This document shows, in pieces, positions 22,484-36,190 of a stretch of 64,000 nt of DNA. How positions within the stretch are numbered: the first letter of the stretch is position 1; every line of letters begins with the position of its first letter. The notes beneath the pieces were generated by a model. The model searched no databases and had not been told where the DNA came from. It saw only the letters and a list, made by a program, of their open reading frames with translations. Source of the DNA: Lamellibrachia satsuma (Eukaryota > Annelida > Polychaeta > Sabellida > Siboglinidae); contig BSQZ01000006.1 in NCBI GenBank assembly GCA_033239005.1, positions 8,941,662 to 9,005,661 on the forward strand, in the 5' to 3' direction. The position numbers and the translations under genes were made by a program.

Positions 22484-22640
22484 TAAGTGTGTGGGCGTAT
22501 GTGAGCGTCAGCGCGCGCGTGTGCGGGTGCATGTGTGCGGGCATGCGTACGTACGTACGTTTGTGCTTACCTCGTACGTATCTTAGCATGTTGTGTGTGC
22601 GTTTTGTGCATGTGCGTGGGGACATTGTGCGTGCGTTAAT
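22484..22640. repeat. Degenerate GT/GCGT-rich tract
   Basis: gtgtgtgggcgtatgtgagc through acgtacgtacgtttgtgc to gtgtgtgcgttttgtgcatg: an old, eroded microsatellite. Confidence 0.7.
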
Positions 22641-22900
22641 GTCGACGTGGGTGAATCCTGTTTCGTGGATCACGTGTACGCATGCGCGTATAAGTGTTGA
22701 ATGGAACTGCGTTTCTTTTAATGCGACACTCGCGACGGTAAACAGACCCGGTATATGTGTCGTGAAATGCACGTCTCGCTGTTGTGCGCTTTGATGTAAT
22801 TCCCGCAACGACTAACGACCGATCGATGACGCCTCCAGATGCGAAACATGGCCCAGACGGGGCAGGCCACTAGTAACTTTCCCGTTGGCGACAATGTTAG

Positions 22901-23070
22901 CGGGGCGGCGGGGCGGCGGGGCGGCGGGGCGGCGGGACGGCGGGGCGGCGGGGCGGCGGGGCGGCGGGGCGGCGGGGCGGCGGGGCGGCGGGGCGGCGGG
23001 GCGGCGGGGCGGCGGGGCGGCGGGGCGGCGGGGCGGCGGGGCGGCGGGGCGGCGGGGCGGCGAGGCGGTG
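22901..23070. repeat. GC-only 8-bp array (ggcggggc)n, ~20 copies
   Basis: Nearly perfect except one ggcgggac. Four-G runs every 8 bases make stable G-quadruplexes likely on the plus strand. All six frames are open, reading Gly/Arg/Ala on plus and Pro/Arg/Ala on minus. No CpG depletion is visible inside the array. Confidence 0.98.
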
Positions 23071-24098
23071 CGCGTATATCGAAATGTATGTATCTTTTGT
23101 CCCTGTGTGCATCGAAATATGAAAACCAGCATAAACCACATTGCCACCGCTAAAATGTTTTTTTCCAGTAGGTCAGATGGAAATTTGTTTCGCCTTCGTC
23201 GATGTCGTCATCACTGAGCGGCCAGTGTGTCGTGCGTGACATTTCGAAATACGTATAGAACAACAACGACAAAATAATGATAGCGATAAAATGATGAGAC
23301 CCGAAATCTCTGAGCTGCACAAAATATTATTAATAGCTATCCTTTGAAATATGAATATTTAAACAACTCTCAAACCAGTAACTACGATGACTTTGTATGG
23401 TAAAAATTCCGTAAGTTATGTAAGCTAAGTTGGAAAGTTTTGCTGTGTCCAATCGTCGTTTTTTTCTTCTTCACGGAAACCAACAAAACATTATTTAGCT
23501 TTCCGCTAAGCACTGGCGCTCGCTGTCTTTCCTGGCTCCGAGTTTCCCTGCATGACAACTATCCACAACGTCAGCACGCGGCTGACTCGCATGAACGCAG
23601 TAGCGTACTGGCGGAAAATTGGCATATTTTTTTCACGTTCACGTCAAACGAATAACTGTTGTGAATTTGCAGACACGGAAACGTGAATACATGCTTAAAG
23701 ACATGTCAAATCCTTATTGTGGATTTTTCCATAAACCTAAATCGTGACGCATAGCATTGGTTAGCTGTGCAGTTAAGAACAACAATGGAAACAATTAGTG
23801 CTTGCACTATTTTGCGTCATCCTAATATTGTATTGTACTTTCAATTCACATTTTAAGTAAATTCAGGTGACGTGTTTGATATAGAATCAATCAAAACAAA
23901 CCAAAAGTTAGTACAGCTTTAACTGAAGTCAGACACGCTTATACAAGGAATGTTTATACGTTCAGCTTTAAGTGATCCCATTAACGGTTAATAACATGCC
24001 GACGGATCGCTGTAGCGGACTTATTCATGTGTATATTTAGTCCGAGTGCCTTTCTCAGTAACAGTAATCAATCATAATTTAGGCCAACCGGACGTAAG
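23071..24098. other. No recognisable feature
   Basis: Unique AT-rich sequence without supported coding or repeat content. Confidence 0.4.
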
Positions 24099-24099
24099 A

Positions 24100-24716
24100 G
24101 AATGAACTGTTTCAATATCAATCAACAAGTCGACAGGACTATCGGTCTATCTTCGACGACGTAAATAGATTGAACTGTTTCAATATCAATCAACAAGTCG
24201 ACAGGACTATCGGTCTATCTTCGACGACGTAAGAGATTGAACTGTTTTAATATCAATCAACAAGTCGACAGGACTATCGGTCTATCTTCGACGACGTAAA
24301 TAGATTGAACTGTTTCAATATCAATCAACAAGTCGACAGGACTATCGGTCTATCTTCGACCACGTAAATAGATTGAACTGTTTCAATATCAATCAACAAG
24401 TCGACAGGAATATCGGTCTATCTTCGACGACGTAAATATATTGAACTGTTTCAATATCAATCAACAAGTCGACAGGACTATCAGTCTATCTTCGACGACG
24501 TAAGAGATTGAACTGTTTCAATATCAATCAACAAGTCGACAGGACTATCGGTCTATCTTCGACGACGTAAATAGATTGAACTGTTTAAATATCAATCAAC
24601 AAGTCGACAGGACTATCGGTCTATCTTCGATCACGTAAATAGATTGAACTGTTTCAATATCAATCAACAAGTCGACAGGACTATCGGTCTATCTTCGACG
24701 ACGTAAATAGATTGCA
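24100..24716. repeat. 68-bp tandem repeat, 9 copies
   Basis: Unit runs gattgaactgtttcaatatc, aatcaacaagtcgacaggac, tatcggtctatcttcgacga, cgtaaata. Two units end in cgtaaga (66 bp). Copies are more than 95% identical, so the amplification is recent. There are no unique spacers, so it is not a CRISPR array. Confidence 0.98.
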
Positions 24717-24831
24717 AATGGAATTTCAGCGAAAGAACAATCTGTTTATGGTTTACTGTAGAATGAAAGCATCGAGGGACAGAAAGTTGAAGAAACAGTT
24801 AAAGGGAACAGTGTTGGAGGCTTATAAACAC

Positions 24832-24903
24832 AACACACGCACACGCACACGAACAGGCACGCACGCACGCACGCACGCACGTACACACGCACGTACACAC
24901 ACA
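24832..24903. repeat. (CACG)n microsatellite
   Basis: cacacgcacacgcacacg then gcacgcacgcac and gtacacac units. Confidence 0.95.
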
Positions 24904-26012
24904 AACATTTCCTATTGACATGGTTTGTCTTATGGTCCTTGTCTGTGGGATGTCTTTACGGAAATCACGAATCGATTTTAACACAAACTGTACACTTTGC
25001 TATTTCGTCTTATCGCCGATTCGCAGTAGTGTTTTCATCAATTGCTACAATGTTGTTTGTCGCCTTCACACAACACGGCAACCTGTACTCTGCAACTTCA
25101 GCAATACATGACAAACATTGCGCAAACGTATAACGGTAAAGTGCATCATTTCTGTGAGACACCAGCATCCATCTAAATCAAGTCTAAATCAAGACTAAAT
25201 CAAGTCATTGCAAATTGCCGTCGTCCGGAAATGCAATCTCCAGACGTGAAAGGCTCCTGAATGTGAAGAGGTAACTGAATCGCGCGACGGCGATACGCGG
25301 CTTTCTATCGACCGGCCGATACCAATCGGACGGCGCGGTGACGTATCGATTACGACCATCGGCCGGACTCGGCCACCTCCTGTCCCGATGAAGTAACACA
25401 TCATTCCATGTGAACGTTTGTCTTTCAAACATGTGCGGGATATTTCACGAATTGACCTATGTTTTTTGTTTCGAGCAGACATCGATGATGCCCGTACTTC
25501 AATTTAGAAAGTCTTTATCGTAAACTATATATGTTTTAGCATATTGACCACCAAAATATGTTTTAATGAACCACAATTGATCTTAGTATAATTTATTTGT
25601 GTGTTGCTTGCTCTGGACAACTAACTGAAAACGTTTATCGATTCAAATATTTGTTTTCCAAATGTCACTTTATAGTTCAAACTTATGTAACTTATACGGA
25701 AGCACTTGATACGTACAACTGATGCAGAGATATCGTCGGTATGGCGGCGCTTACCAAGGCACATCTACATGGTTGTGTCCTGCAGAATGGTTACCGGAAT
25801 CGTGCGAACCACGCCATGGCGTAATCCAGACAAAGCTGGCCAACATCAGTTCGAAACGATCCGTCAAAAATATTGCCATAAAAAAGGAAATATAATGGAT
25901 TGTGTAAGTACAAGTGTCACATTGGATTGGAATAATCAGCACTGAGAGAACAAGTGAATCCTATAAACAAAGAGGCAGACAATGAATGGAATATACCAAT
26001 ATGACTTGTAAG
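24904..26012. other. No recognisable feature
   Basis: Unique sequence. A small triplication of aaatcaagtct-like words lies at 25174-25206. Frames on both strands at 25.2-25.5 kb are unsupported. Confidence 0.4.
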
Positions 26013-26014
26013 TA

Positions 26015-26345
26015 TTTGGGTTCAGCCTACTGTTACATTTCCCATTGACGACCATGTTAACATTTTGCACGATTATAAGAAAACGGGGCCATAAAAAATT
26101 CTGGAACTTCTTACCTGCCGTTGTCATCATCTCATTGACATGCTGGTCGAGTTTAGTCAAAGTCTCTTCTAACTCATTAAAACTGCCCGTAAATTTTTAC
26201 CAATTTCTGCATGAATTACTACGCAGACGTGCCCTGTGGCGAAAAAAATTCCAAAAATCCTTCCGCCTATTGCATTCACATAAAATCCACAGTTACATTG
26301 CCAACTTGTTCTACCAGGAAACTTGCCAATGGTATGACTTTTATA
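26015..26345 (+). repeat. Dispersed repeat R2, copy 2
   Basis: gggttcagcctactgttaca, gattataagaaaacggggcc, aaaaattctggaacttctta and catcatctcattgacatgct. It matches copy 1 (21985-22350) and, inverted, copy 3 (27905-28065). Confidence 0.75.
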
Positions 26346-27088
26346 AATAACACATATCTAAAATTAGTGTGCCCCACAGGAAGTCTAACTGAGGCATGAT
26401 CCCAAGACTAGCTAATGACATCCAGCCGCTGACACCTACCAAGGACAGAGTGGAAGGCCACGGTCGCCATCGCCCACAAACACGGCACCTGACGAAGATC
26501 TTAGCATGTACATAATGATAACTCCACAAGAGGGATTTCGTTTAATTTACAAAGCTCCTACCTCGCGATATGCCTTTTAGGCGGCTGTGTTTAAGCAGCA
26601 CATATATTGAACATTAGGTGAAAGTGAGTTGTGTTACGATAAACACTGACGGATGATGAAAACTGCACATACACAAAAGACGTTTAGTGATGATGGCTGT
26701 GCGAAGATGGCACAACATTCATATGTCTTAGATGAATGGACAACGAAACTGATATGGAATAGCCCAACGTGTTTGCGAACAATAAACAGTACCAGGCGGA
26801 AACATGCATGCATGAAGAAAAATGCACCACACAAATTTGGTTTTATCGCGTCTGAACCTACACCTATAACCATGGTAACCGCCTTCCACCTGGACAACAG
26901 TAAGGTTATGTCAAACTCGATGTCAGATCGTGCGGGAAAGCGTTCAACCATGAAGCTACTCCGAAATAACTCGACGTAAACTTTGACATCTCGGCCGCAC
27001 CTTCAAAACAGTCGATCTCGAGTTGCGCTCGTTAGAAAACTCTCCAGGACATAATTCGTGAAACCCTCGGATCCGATTCTGTTGCGGA
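26346..27088. other. No recognisable feature
   Basis: Unique sequence. The frames at 26634-26979 on both strands have no motif support. Confidence 0.4.
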
Positions 27089-27142
27089 ACATTGTGCTCC
27101 TGTGTGCTCCTGTGTGCTCCTGTGTGCTCCTGTGTGGTCCTG
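27089..27142. repeat. 10-bp tandem repeat (gtgctcctgt), ~5 copies
   Basis: Four exact units and a final gtggtcctg. Confidence 0.95.
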
Positions 27143-27903
27143 CAGCTCCCACACGACATTCCTTGACCAAACCAACAAAGCAATGCGACTGACCTCAGGA
27201 ACGTTCCCAGTCATTTGGCCCCAGGTCCTATCACATATCAATCCTCTTCATCCAGGTCATCACAAACACCAACATCCGGTTCAACAACGGCCTGCTTAAC
27301 CTTCCCGCACCAATAATAAAACCCCGAAACCCAATCTGGGATCGCGGCAAGAGCCGGCAGCCCGATTCCCAAACGGAGAGCTTTGTGAAGCCAATCAGCC
27401 GCCAAGAACAAACAGCTAGTCGCCGATCCCACCGAAGAGCCATCGGGTTTCGACCGACCCCTACCGAAGGGATTGGTGCGCAGCCAACCACACCAGAGCA
27501 TCATCGGGGCGAAGTGGACAACATGGGGTGTACGGTCAATACCTGGCTGCGACTGTCGCCATCAGTTTCAAATGTTCGGGCACATCATATGTGACTTAGC
27601 ATCCCGTTTGTTCACCGGAAGTGTGAAAACCTTGCATCAACATTGGATATAGGGCATTGTAAGTTTGGAAATAGGAAGTTTGAAAAATTCATATGATCTG
27701 ACATAAATGCATTTGAGCAAGTACATTGCTAGGTTTGCTGGTAGAAATTGTTGAGAATGAAACGGTGGATTTTTAGATGAGCTTAAAAGGCTTAAGGATA
27801 TTTGGGATTTTATTTTCAATAGACATGTATGCGTCGTAATCCATGTACACATTCGTAAACATTGGGTATCGCACATACAGGCATTTTACAAGAGCTAGAA
27901 ATG
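27143..27903. other. No recognisable feature
   Basis: Unique sequence, relatively GC-rich to 27.6 kb. Frames on both strands (27231-27594) have no recognisable domain. Confidence 0.4.
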
Positions 27904-27904
27904 T

Positions 27905-28065
27905 CTATTTTTTATTAAACTCGATCAACATGTCAACGAGATGATGACAGCAGCAGGAATAAAGGTTCAGAATTTTTAGATGGTCACGTTTACTTATAAT
28001 CATTAAATGTTATTTTGGCCACCGAAGGGAAAACCAACTGTAGGCTGAACCCTATAAAACATGGA
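27905..28065 (-). repeat. Dispersed repeat R2, copy 3 (partial)
   Basis: Minus strand reads gggttcagcctacagttggt, gattataagtaaacgtgacc, aaaaattctgaacctttatt and catcatctcgttgacatgtt, the order found in the other two copies. Confidence 0.7.
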
Positions 28066-28479
28066 CATATATGTATAATCGTTGCGGACTAATAGAAGCA
28101 ATACGAAATAAGAAGGCGACACGTTTACCTGATCCAGAATTCTGTATAATGTTCTAGGCAACGCAACAACAGTAGCTACGTCACGAACGTGATTTATGAT
28201 GAGGGAAAATAAGTGTTCGTTGCTACGGCGTGGATGTTTTCACGGGGTTATAACATGTAGACTGCATATGAAAGGAGCTAGTCCTGCAGCGCACGTGGTT
28301 AATATTCGGTATGAGTGTGATGATATCATTATCGGCGGCTGGGCTCATCATAGTTCAGATATTAAAATGACACATGGTCGAAACCGATAAATCAAACGTA
28401 AAATATACATAAAGGTTTTGTGTTAAACTGACGAGATAATGACAAATACTTTTAATTACAGTTGAACAGATATTTATTT

Positions 28480-29572
28480 AGAGAAATATTATAGAACAGG
28501 TGGTGGAATGGAAGGCAACTCTATACATCACGTTTGTCGACTGGGAAGCGTTTGACTCAGTGTACCGAGAGAGTCTATGGAAAATCATGGAGAACTATAC
28601 AATTCCATTCTAGATAATCCACATGGTTCAGACGTTATACGAAGATAGTGAATGTGCAGTATTAGACGAAGGTGAAGAATCTGAGTGGTTCAAGGTTAAA
28701 GCAGGAGTTAAACAAGGAGATATAATGTCTGGATTTATCTTCTTGATGGTAGTGGACTGGATAATGAGACAAACAACAGCAGGAAATAAAACAGGGATAA
28801 GATGGAAGTTCACGTCAAAACTTTGGACTTTGCCGATGACATCGCACTCGTGTCATCATGCCACACACCCATGCAAACAAAGGCAAGACAACTGAATCAA
28901 TTTGCAGCAAGGAAGAAACCTCAAATATTGAGGATAAACAGCAGGTGTAAAACAGAATACTAATTGATGATCAAGAACTAAAGGAAGTGGACAAGTATAA
29001 CTACATGGGTGCTAATGTCAGTAACCAAGGAGGAGGCGGGTGATGACATTGTTAACATAATTCGTAAAGGTAGAGTATATCTTTCATGAAGCTAAGGCAA
29101 ATATGGAATTCAAATATATACACATTGAGATCTAAACTGAGGCTTTTTGACACACTTGTTAAATCAGTGTTGTTATATGGAAGTGAAACATGAAAAATAA
29201 ACGAAGGCGACAACAGAAAGTAGATACATCTTTGTCAAGTGCTTAAGACGAATCCTACAAGTTAGATGTCCATACGTTGTATAAAATCAAGATATTCTTG
29301 CAAAAACAAAATTGAAAGCAATCAGTACCGAGGTCAAGTTAAGACGATGGAAATTGGTAGGACATATCCTACGAATGGACAAGAACAGCAAATGTGAAAG
29401 AAAAGTTGGTCGACCAAAGACAATGTGGCGATCAACTATTGAAAATGAAAGACGCGTCCTAGTGTGGAACTGCTGGAAAAAGGCCAGACGTGTAGCAGGT
29501 GATAGAGCGAGTTGGAGGACACGCACTTCAGCCTTATGGGCCACTGGACCCGAAGAGGATATGTGGTGAGGT
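28480..29572 (+). pseudogene. RTE-like LINE reverse transcriptase, decayed
   Basis: Motif A FVDWEAFDSVYRESLWKIM (from ~28535), motif B VKAGVKQGDIMSGFIF (from ~28695) and motif C DFADDIALVSSCHTPM (from ~28826) are recognisable. The last lies in a different frame from motif B, so a frameshift separates them near 28820. Further stops break the central part. The C-terminus is again clean (29312-29569): LRRWKLVGHILRMDKNSKCE, RKVGRPKTMWRSTIENE and ALWATGPEEDMW. The stop at 29567 is followed by ggtgac, reminiscent of the GTGA tails of the other RTE-like copies. The endonuclease domain is missing. Family differs from the element at 1727-4051. Confidence 0.85.
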
Positions 29573-30020
29573 GACTTCTAATTACAAAACGCCCCCGAAA
29601 CAAAATCCATTTAGCAGAACTACGTTTATATATCGCCTCCACAAACGCCCGTTGTTATTAATATATTACCTATGGCAATCCCTAAGCCCGTCGCTCTATC
29701 CCTACCCAGTCATAATACTAAGAATATACAACTCTACCCGGGTTACCACACGACCTGCGTCCTCCTCCTTCATATTCGAAAGTCAGGTTAACAGCTACGA
29801 AGACAACAAAGATTGCGAAACTGAACAGACGAACAGGTTTATTGTGTCCAGATGTGTGTGCTTGTTACGGATTCACTCAGACGCGTGGTGACCTACAACC
29901 AATCTTCTTGCCTTCAGGACAACTCCCTGTACCTTATGTGTTATCCGTGTTACTTGACAAGGGAAAAAGAAAAGGACCAGAGGCAACAGAATGGTGGTTC
30001 CTTAGATGTGCAGATTCCAA
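29573..30020. other. No recognisable feature
   Basis: Unique sequence between two LINE remnants. Frames 29499-29891 and 29842-30195 are open but only the end of the latter is recognisable (next entry). Confidence 0.4.
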
Positions 30021-30024
30021 ACAC

Positions 30025-30185
30025 CTTCTGATGCAAGTAGATATCAGAAGGACAGGTCATGTGGCTCGTATGGACGAAAACATACTTCCTCAGCTAATTC
30101 CGTTCGCGCAACGGTCGGAAGAGGTCGCTCCAAGCTTAGATTCAAAGATGGTAAAGCGAAACTTCAAGAAAAAAGCTATTATTGT
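30025..30185 (+). pseudogene. Possible LINE C-terminal scrap
   Basis: [16 protein letters not shown] in one frame, then [13 protein letters not shown] in another, recall the end of LINE RT proteins (RWxGHVxRMDDxRLPK ... GRxxLRFKDxxKRxLK). A frameshift near 30110 separates the two. A (TA)n array follows at once. Confidence 0.5.
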
Positions 30186-30203
30186 GTCCAAGTAGTGGCA
30201 CCC

Positions 30204-30508
<305 letters not shown>

Positions 30509-30682
30509 TATGTGCATATAATATACAATGGAGGGAGTGACAAAGAATGGAAATATAAAGACAGTTAACGACCAAGGCAGCACAAGAAAGATTACCATTA
30601 CATTTTAGGATATGTTGTGTACAAGACAGCTGCAAAAGGTTCTTCACAATATTTCTAGATTAGTAGTAGAGTTAAAATTCGA

Positions 30683-30777
30683 TTCACTCACTCACCAACT
30701 CACCCAATCATTCACTAACTCACCCACTCACTCACGCACTCACTCACTCACCCACTCACTCACTCACTCACTCACTC
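30683..30777 (-). repeat. (GAGT)n tail of an RTE-like LINE
   Basis: Plus strand cactcactcactcacc...; on the minus strand it begins inside the stop codon of the LINE fragment that follows (agtgggagtgagtgagtgag). Confidence 0.85.
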
Positions 30778-31080
30778 CCACTGGAGCATAAGGCACCAAC
30801 AAACCTCCTCCACCCAGCACGGTCTTAGGCGAGCCAGCTGAGTTCAATCCAAGTCTTCCCAGCCAGCTTCATTTCTTCTCCGTGGCTCTTCTCCAGGTGT
30901 TCGGTGGTCTGCCTCTTCTACTTTCCAGGTGGTGTCCATTTCAAAGCGGCATGTGGAAGACTATTATGTTCATACCAAAAAAGCATGGCCAAGCCACCTC
31001 CACCTTCTCTACTTCACGTCATTGACGATGTTGTTGATGTTGGTGCGTGAGGACACGAGGATTCGTCTGAGGCGCCCTCC
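30778..31080 (-). pseudogene. RTE-like LINE, C-terminal fragment
   Basis: On the minus strand: RLRRILVSSRTNINNIVNDV, a stop, RRWRWLGHAF, then in a shifted frame RRGRPPNTWRRATEKK, and near the end ALCSSGSE with a TGA stop. These are standard RTE-like C-terminal motifs. Stops and frameshifts show long decay. The stop codon is the first unit of the GAGT tail. The RT core is lost. Confidence 0.85.
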
Positions 31081-31510
31081 CTCAAAACCCAAAACCTCTA
31101 AGTCGACTCCCAACCTTCTTGTTGGCCCTGTTAATTACGCGATGTCTTTGCAACACTCGCCTCGTTAGTTGCTTGATATCGCCTAACGCAGCCGGTTCGT
31201 TAGCGGGTCGGGAATCTTCTAAGCCATCACATACTGGTGAACAGTGATTAATTCCGACTGGCGCCCAGGGACAGATCAACAGTTGTCAGGGCAGCGGAGA
31301 AACGGGACATTCCCAACAAAGCATCAATCAACGGCAGATATTCATGTTTGTTTCCCCGAGCATTAGACGTTGAGTGGGAAACATTTCCTTAACATTAATC
31401 CGCCATAATAAGCCTTCCTTAGTGGCACCCACTAGCCTGTTAAGTATACGTTTAGGAGACGCGTCGATACGTTGGAATGGTTTCAGAAGCAATGTCTCTT
31501 TCGCCTTGAC
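31081..31510. other. No recognisable feature
   Basis: Unique sequence with no supported coding. Confidence 0.4.
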
Positions 31511-31511
31511 T

Positions 31512-31588
31512 TGAGCTGACTCTGGAAGGAGGTCACTGAGCTGACTCTGGGAGGAGGTCACTGAGCTGACTCTGCGAGGAGGTCACGG
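31512..31588. repeat. 25-bp tandem repeat, 3 copies
   Basis: gagctgactctggaaggagg + tcact, with gggagg and gcgagg variants. Confidence 0.95.
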
Positions 31589-33831
<2,243 letters not shown>

Positions 33832-34212
33832 TGCACTATCTGTTACTGCGGTGCACTATGTGTTATTGCGGTGCACTATGTATTATTGCGGTGCATTATG
33901 TGTTATTGCGGTTCACTATGTGTTATTGCGGTGCACTATGTGTTATTGCGGTGCACTATGTATTATTGCGGTGCACTATGTGTTATTGCGGTGCACTATG
34001 TATTATTGCGGTGCACTATGTGTTATTGCGGTGCACTATGTGTTATTGCGGTGCACTATGTGTTATTGCGGTGCACTATGTATTATTGCGGTGCACTATG
34101 TGTTATTGCGGTGCACTATGTACTATTGCGGTGCACTATGTATTATTGCGGTGCACTATGTGTTATTGCGGTGCAGTATGTGTTATTGAGGCGCACTATG
34201 TGTTATTGCGTA
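33832..34212. repeat. 20-bp tandem repeat, ~19 copies
   Basis: Unit gtgcactatgtgttattgcg with a frequent gtatta variant. The variants alternate irregularly. Since 20 is not a multiple of 3 and no frame has a stop, three plus frames are open with a 20-residue period. Confidence 0.98.
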
Positions 34213-34718
34213 CTCATCGGATGGCGCACCAGGTTTATCCCAATAACACTTTCTGCTGCACCTGTTTACAAAACACAGTAAAGTATGCGCAGTGGGTGTA
34301 ACTAAATTCACACATGGCACCAACACAACAGTTACGGAATGTCCTTAATGTGTTACCATGTTGTCGTCATTAGCTCGATATGATTAATTAAGATAATGTT
34401 ATATTCATTTTTATTATATATTTACACCAAACGTATTGTCGTTCAGGAACCTAACTCGGTTCATACAGCGTGTTTACACGCTGCGTTCAGCAGCGAACTT
34501 ATGACGCATGCACAACTTAGGTTAGGTGGCTTAGATATTGTTATTTATCATTCAAAAGTTAAGCAGTCCAAGACACGGGTTTAGGATCAGCAATCTCGCA
34601 CCATAATCGTCCCGATGTGTGTCCATCGTTAGTTTCCGTTTTGTGTTAGTTACGACATAATGTTGTGATCACGTGGGTAAACACAGTTCGCATACAAGCC
34701 CTGTTCGTTGGGTGATCG
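34213..34718. other. No recognisable feature
   Basis: Unique sequence. Confidence 0.4.
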
Positions 34719-34945
34719 TAGGCAGATGATCTAAGGGAGAAAACCGTGGCGGAAAACCCAGAATGGAGCCCCGAAGGCGGTCTGATGTCTACCTTGCCCT
34801 TCTTCGTTCATCCACCCGACCTGCTGCAGCCGAGCTGGTGCCAAGCGTACTGCCCTGCATTCCTCTGGACTCCACCATCGAGGCAGGGGGGGGGTGCTCC
34901 AGAGACGCAAACCATTGTCTTTTCAGGCAGCAGGTGCAGCTATTG
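34719..34945 (+). repeat. Dispersed repeat RA, copy 2
   Basis: gtaggcagatgatctaaggg, agccccgaaggcggtctgat, ccgagctggtgccaagcgta and tgccctgcattcctctggac match 19013-19205. It keeps a plus frame with PRRRSDVYLALLRSS and LVPSVLPCIPL. A 9-base G run lies at 34886-34894. Confidence 0.65.
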
Positions 34946-34997
34946 TTTGTTGGATTCGCCCAGATTAAGCATATTGCGGAAAAGTCACCTGAAATAA

Positions 34998-35715
34998 GTA
35001 GGGGTGGCTATTGCGATATCTTCATAACTATCGCGATAATATCATGGAATAGCGAATAATCAGGCAAATCGTCCCAAACCGTAATTGATGGGAGACGGTA
35101 TCACGTAGCATTGGAGGTAGTTGTTTTAAAATGCTGAATCCGTGAATTACGCTGCTCTAATCGACCGTTTTTGATGTTAGGTTGATAAATACATGAAAGT
35201 ATCCAACATAGTTACAAAACATGTTTATTTCTATTAATGCAGTAACACAAGTAGCCCTGCCGGATTGTTTTGTTTCTATTAATGCAGTAACACAAGTAGC
35301 CCTGCCGGATTGTTTTGTTTCTATTAATGCAGTAACACAAGTAGCCCTGCCGGATTGTTTTGTTTCTATTAATGCAGTAACACAAGTAGCCCTGCCGGAT
35401 TGTTTTGTTTCTATTAATGCAGTAACACAAGTAGCCCTGCCGGATTGTTTTGTTTCTATTAATGCAGTAACACAAGTAGCCCTGCCGGATTGTTTTGTTT
35501 CTATTAATGCAGTAACACAAGTAGCCCTGCCGGATTGTTTTGTTTCTATTAATGCAGTAACACAAGTAGCCCTGCCGGATTGTTTTGTTTCTATTAATGC
35601 AGTAACACAAGTAGCCCTGCCGGATTGTTTTGTCAACTGTCGTGACTATCCATAGTTCAGTGTACTACTATTGATAGTTCAATTTACTATCGATAGTACT
35701 ATGTCATCACATCGA
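34998..35715 (+). mobile_element. Dispersed element R7 (hAT-like end), copy with internal array
   Basis: Begins taggggtggctattgcgata and ends in a region rich in actatcgatagt words. It aligns in order with the reverse complement of 46975-47430: gaataatcaggcaaatcgtc / gaataaccaggaaaacagtc, tgctgaatccgtgaattacg / tgctgaatccgtaaatgacg, and aacacaagtagccctgccgg / gacataagtagccatgttga. Without the added tandem units it would be ~360 bp. No ORF, so non-autonomous. The start taggggtg resembles hAT-superfamily ends, but I could not find a convincing inverted partner at the other end, so the class is tentative. Confidence 0.7.
35226..35632. repeat. 45-bp tandem repeat, 9 identical copies, inside R7
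   Basis: Unit tttctattaatgcagtaaca + caagtagccctgccggattg + ttttg. No difference between the nine copies as printed. The unit is 15 codons and leaves long frames open on both strands (FVSINAVTQVALPDC on plus, TKQSGRATCVTALIE on minus). The sister element at 46975-47430 has one unit. Confidence 0.98.
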
Positions 35716-36048
35716 CTATTTGTGACTTGTGACCTGGAGGCGGCCCACCCACGCAATTAATAAATTAGGTGTGACCTGCCGACTCATCCAGCATCGGCAG
35801 CACCGGCTGCCTTCTCCAGGGACTAAAATCTGGGACGACTTAGTTCTATTTTTGTTCGCCAGGTGGTATATAAAGCCGGCTGTCACCCGTCTCGATTCAG
35901 TGTCGGTGCTATTTTCTGTTCCATATGGGCCGTCTTTATCCACGCGGTACTTCGGTTGTCATCAGCTTTATACCTGTGATACATAGAAGATCTATATTAT
36001 ATTATTATCGCAACTTGATGAATGGTTTTAAGAATATATCTGTCGGGT
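35716..36048. other. No recognisable feature
   Basis: Unique sequence. Confidence 0.4.
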
Positions 36049-36049
36049 G

Positions 36050-36190
36050 TCACTCATGTGTTTGCGTATAGTGTTCGCACAGTAATCCTGTGAAATCGAG
36101 TTGGTGTTGGAATGAACGGGTCTGCCACCAGGGGGCGAAGTGTAAAGTGCTCAGAACGGTGCTGCCGACTAGATACCGCGCTATACAAGA
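36050..36190 (+). repeat. SINE R4, 3' part
   Basis: gtttgcgtatagtgttcgca, ttggaatgaacgggtctgcc, aagtgtaaagtgctcagaac and ccgcgctatacaagaacgca follow the order of the SINE at 17110-17463 read on its own strand. The tRNA-like head is missing. Confidence 0.75.

Noticed and set aside
24100..24716. CRISPR-like regular array (68-bp units)
   Set aside because: The whole unit repeats; there are no unique spacers between short repeats, and the genome context is eukaryotic. The same holds for the 60-bp, 63-bp and 45-bp arrays.
27231..27594. Coding region in the GC-richer stretch
   Set aside because: Several frames open on both strands over the same DNA, with none resembling a known family.
35157..35655. 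Repeat protein on either strand of the 45-bp array
   Set aside because: The array is an expansion inside non-coding element R7; its sister copy has a single unit and no frame.
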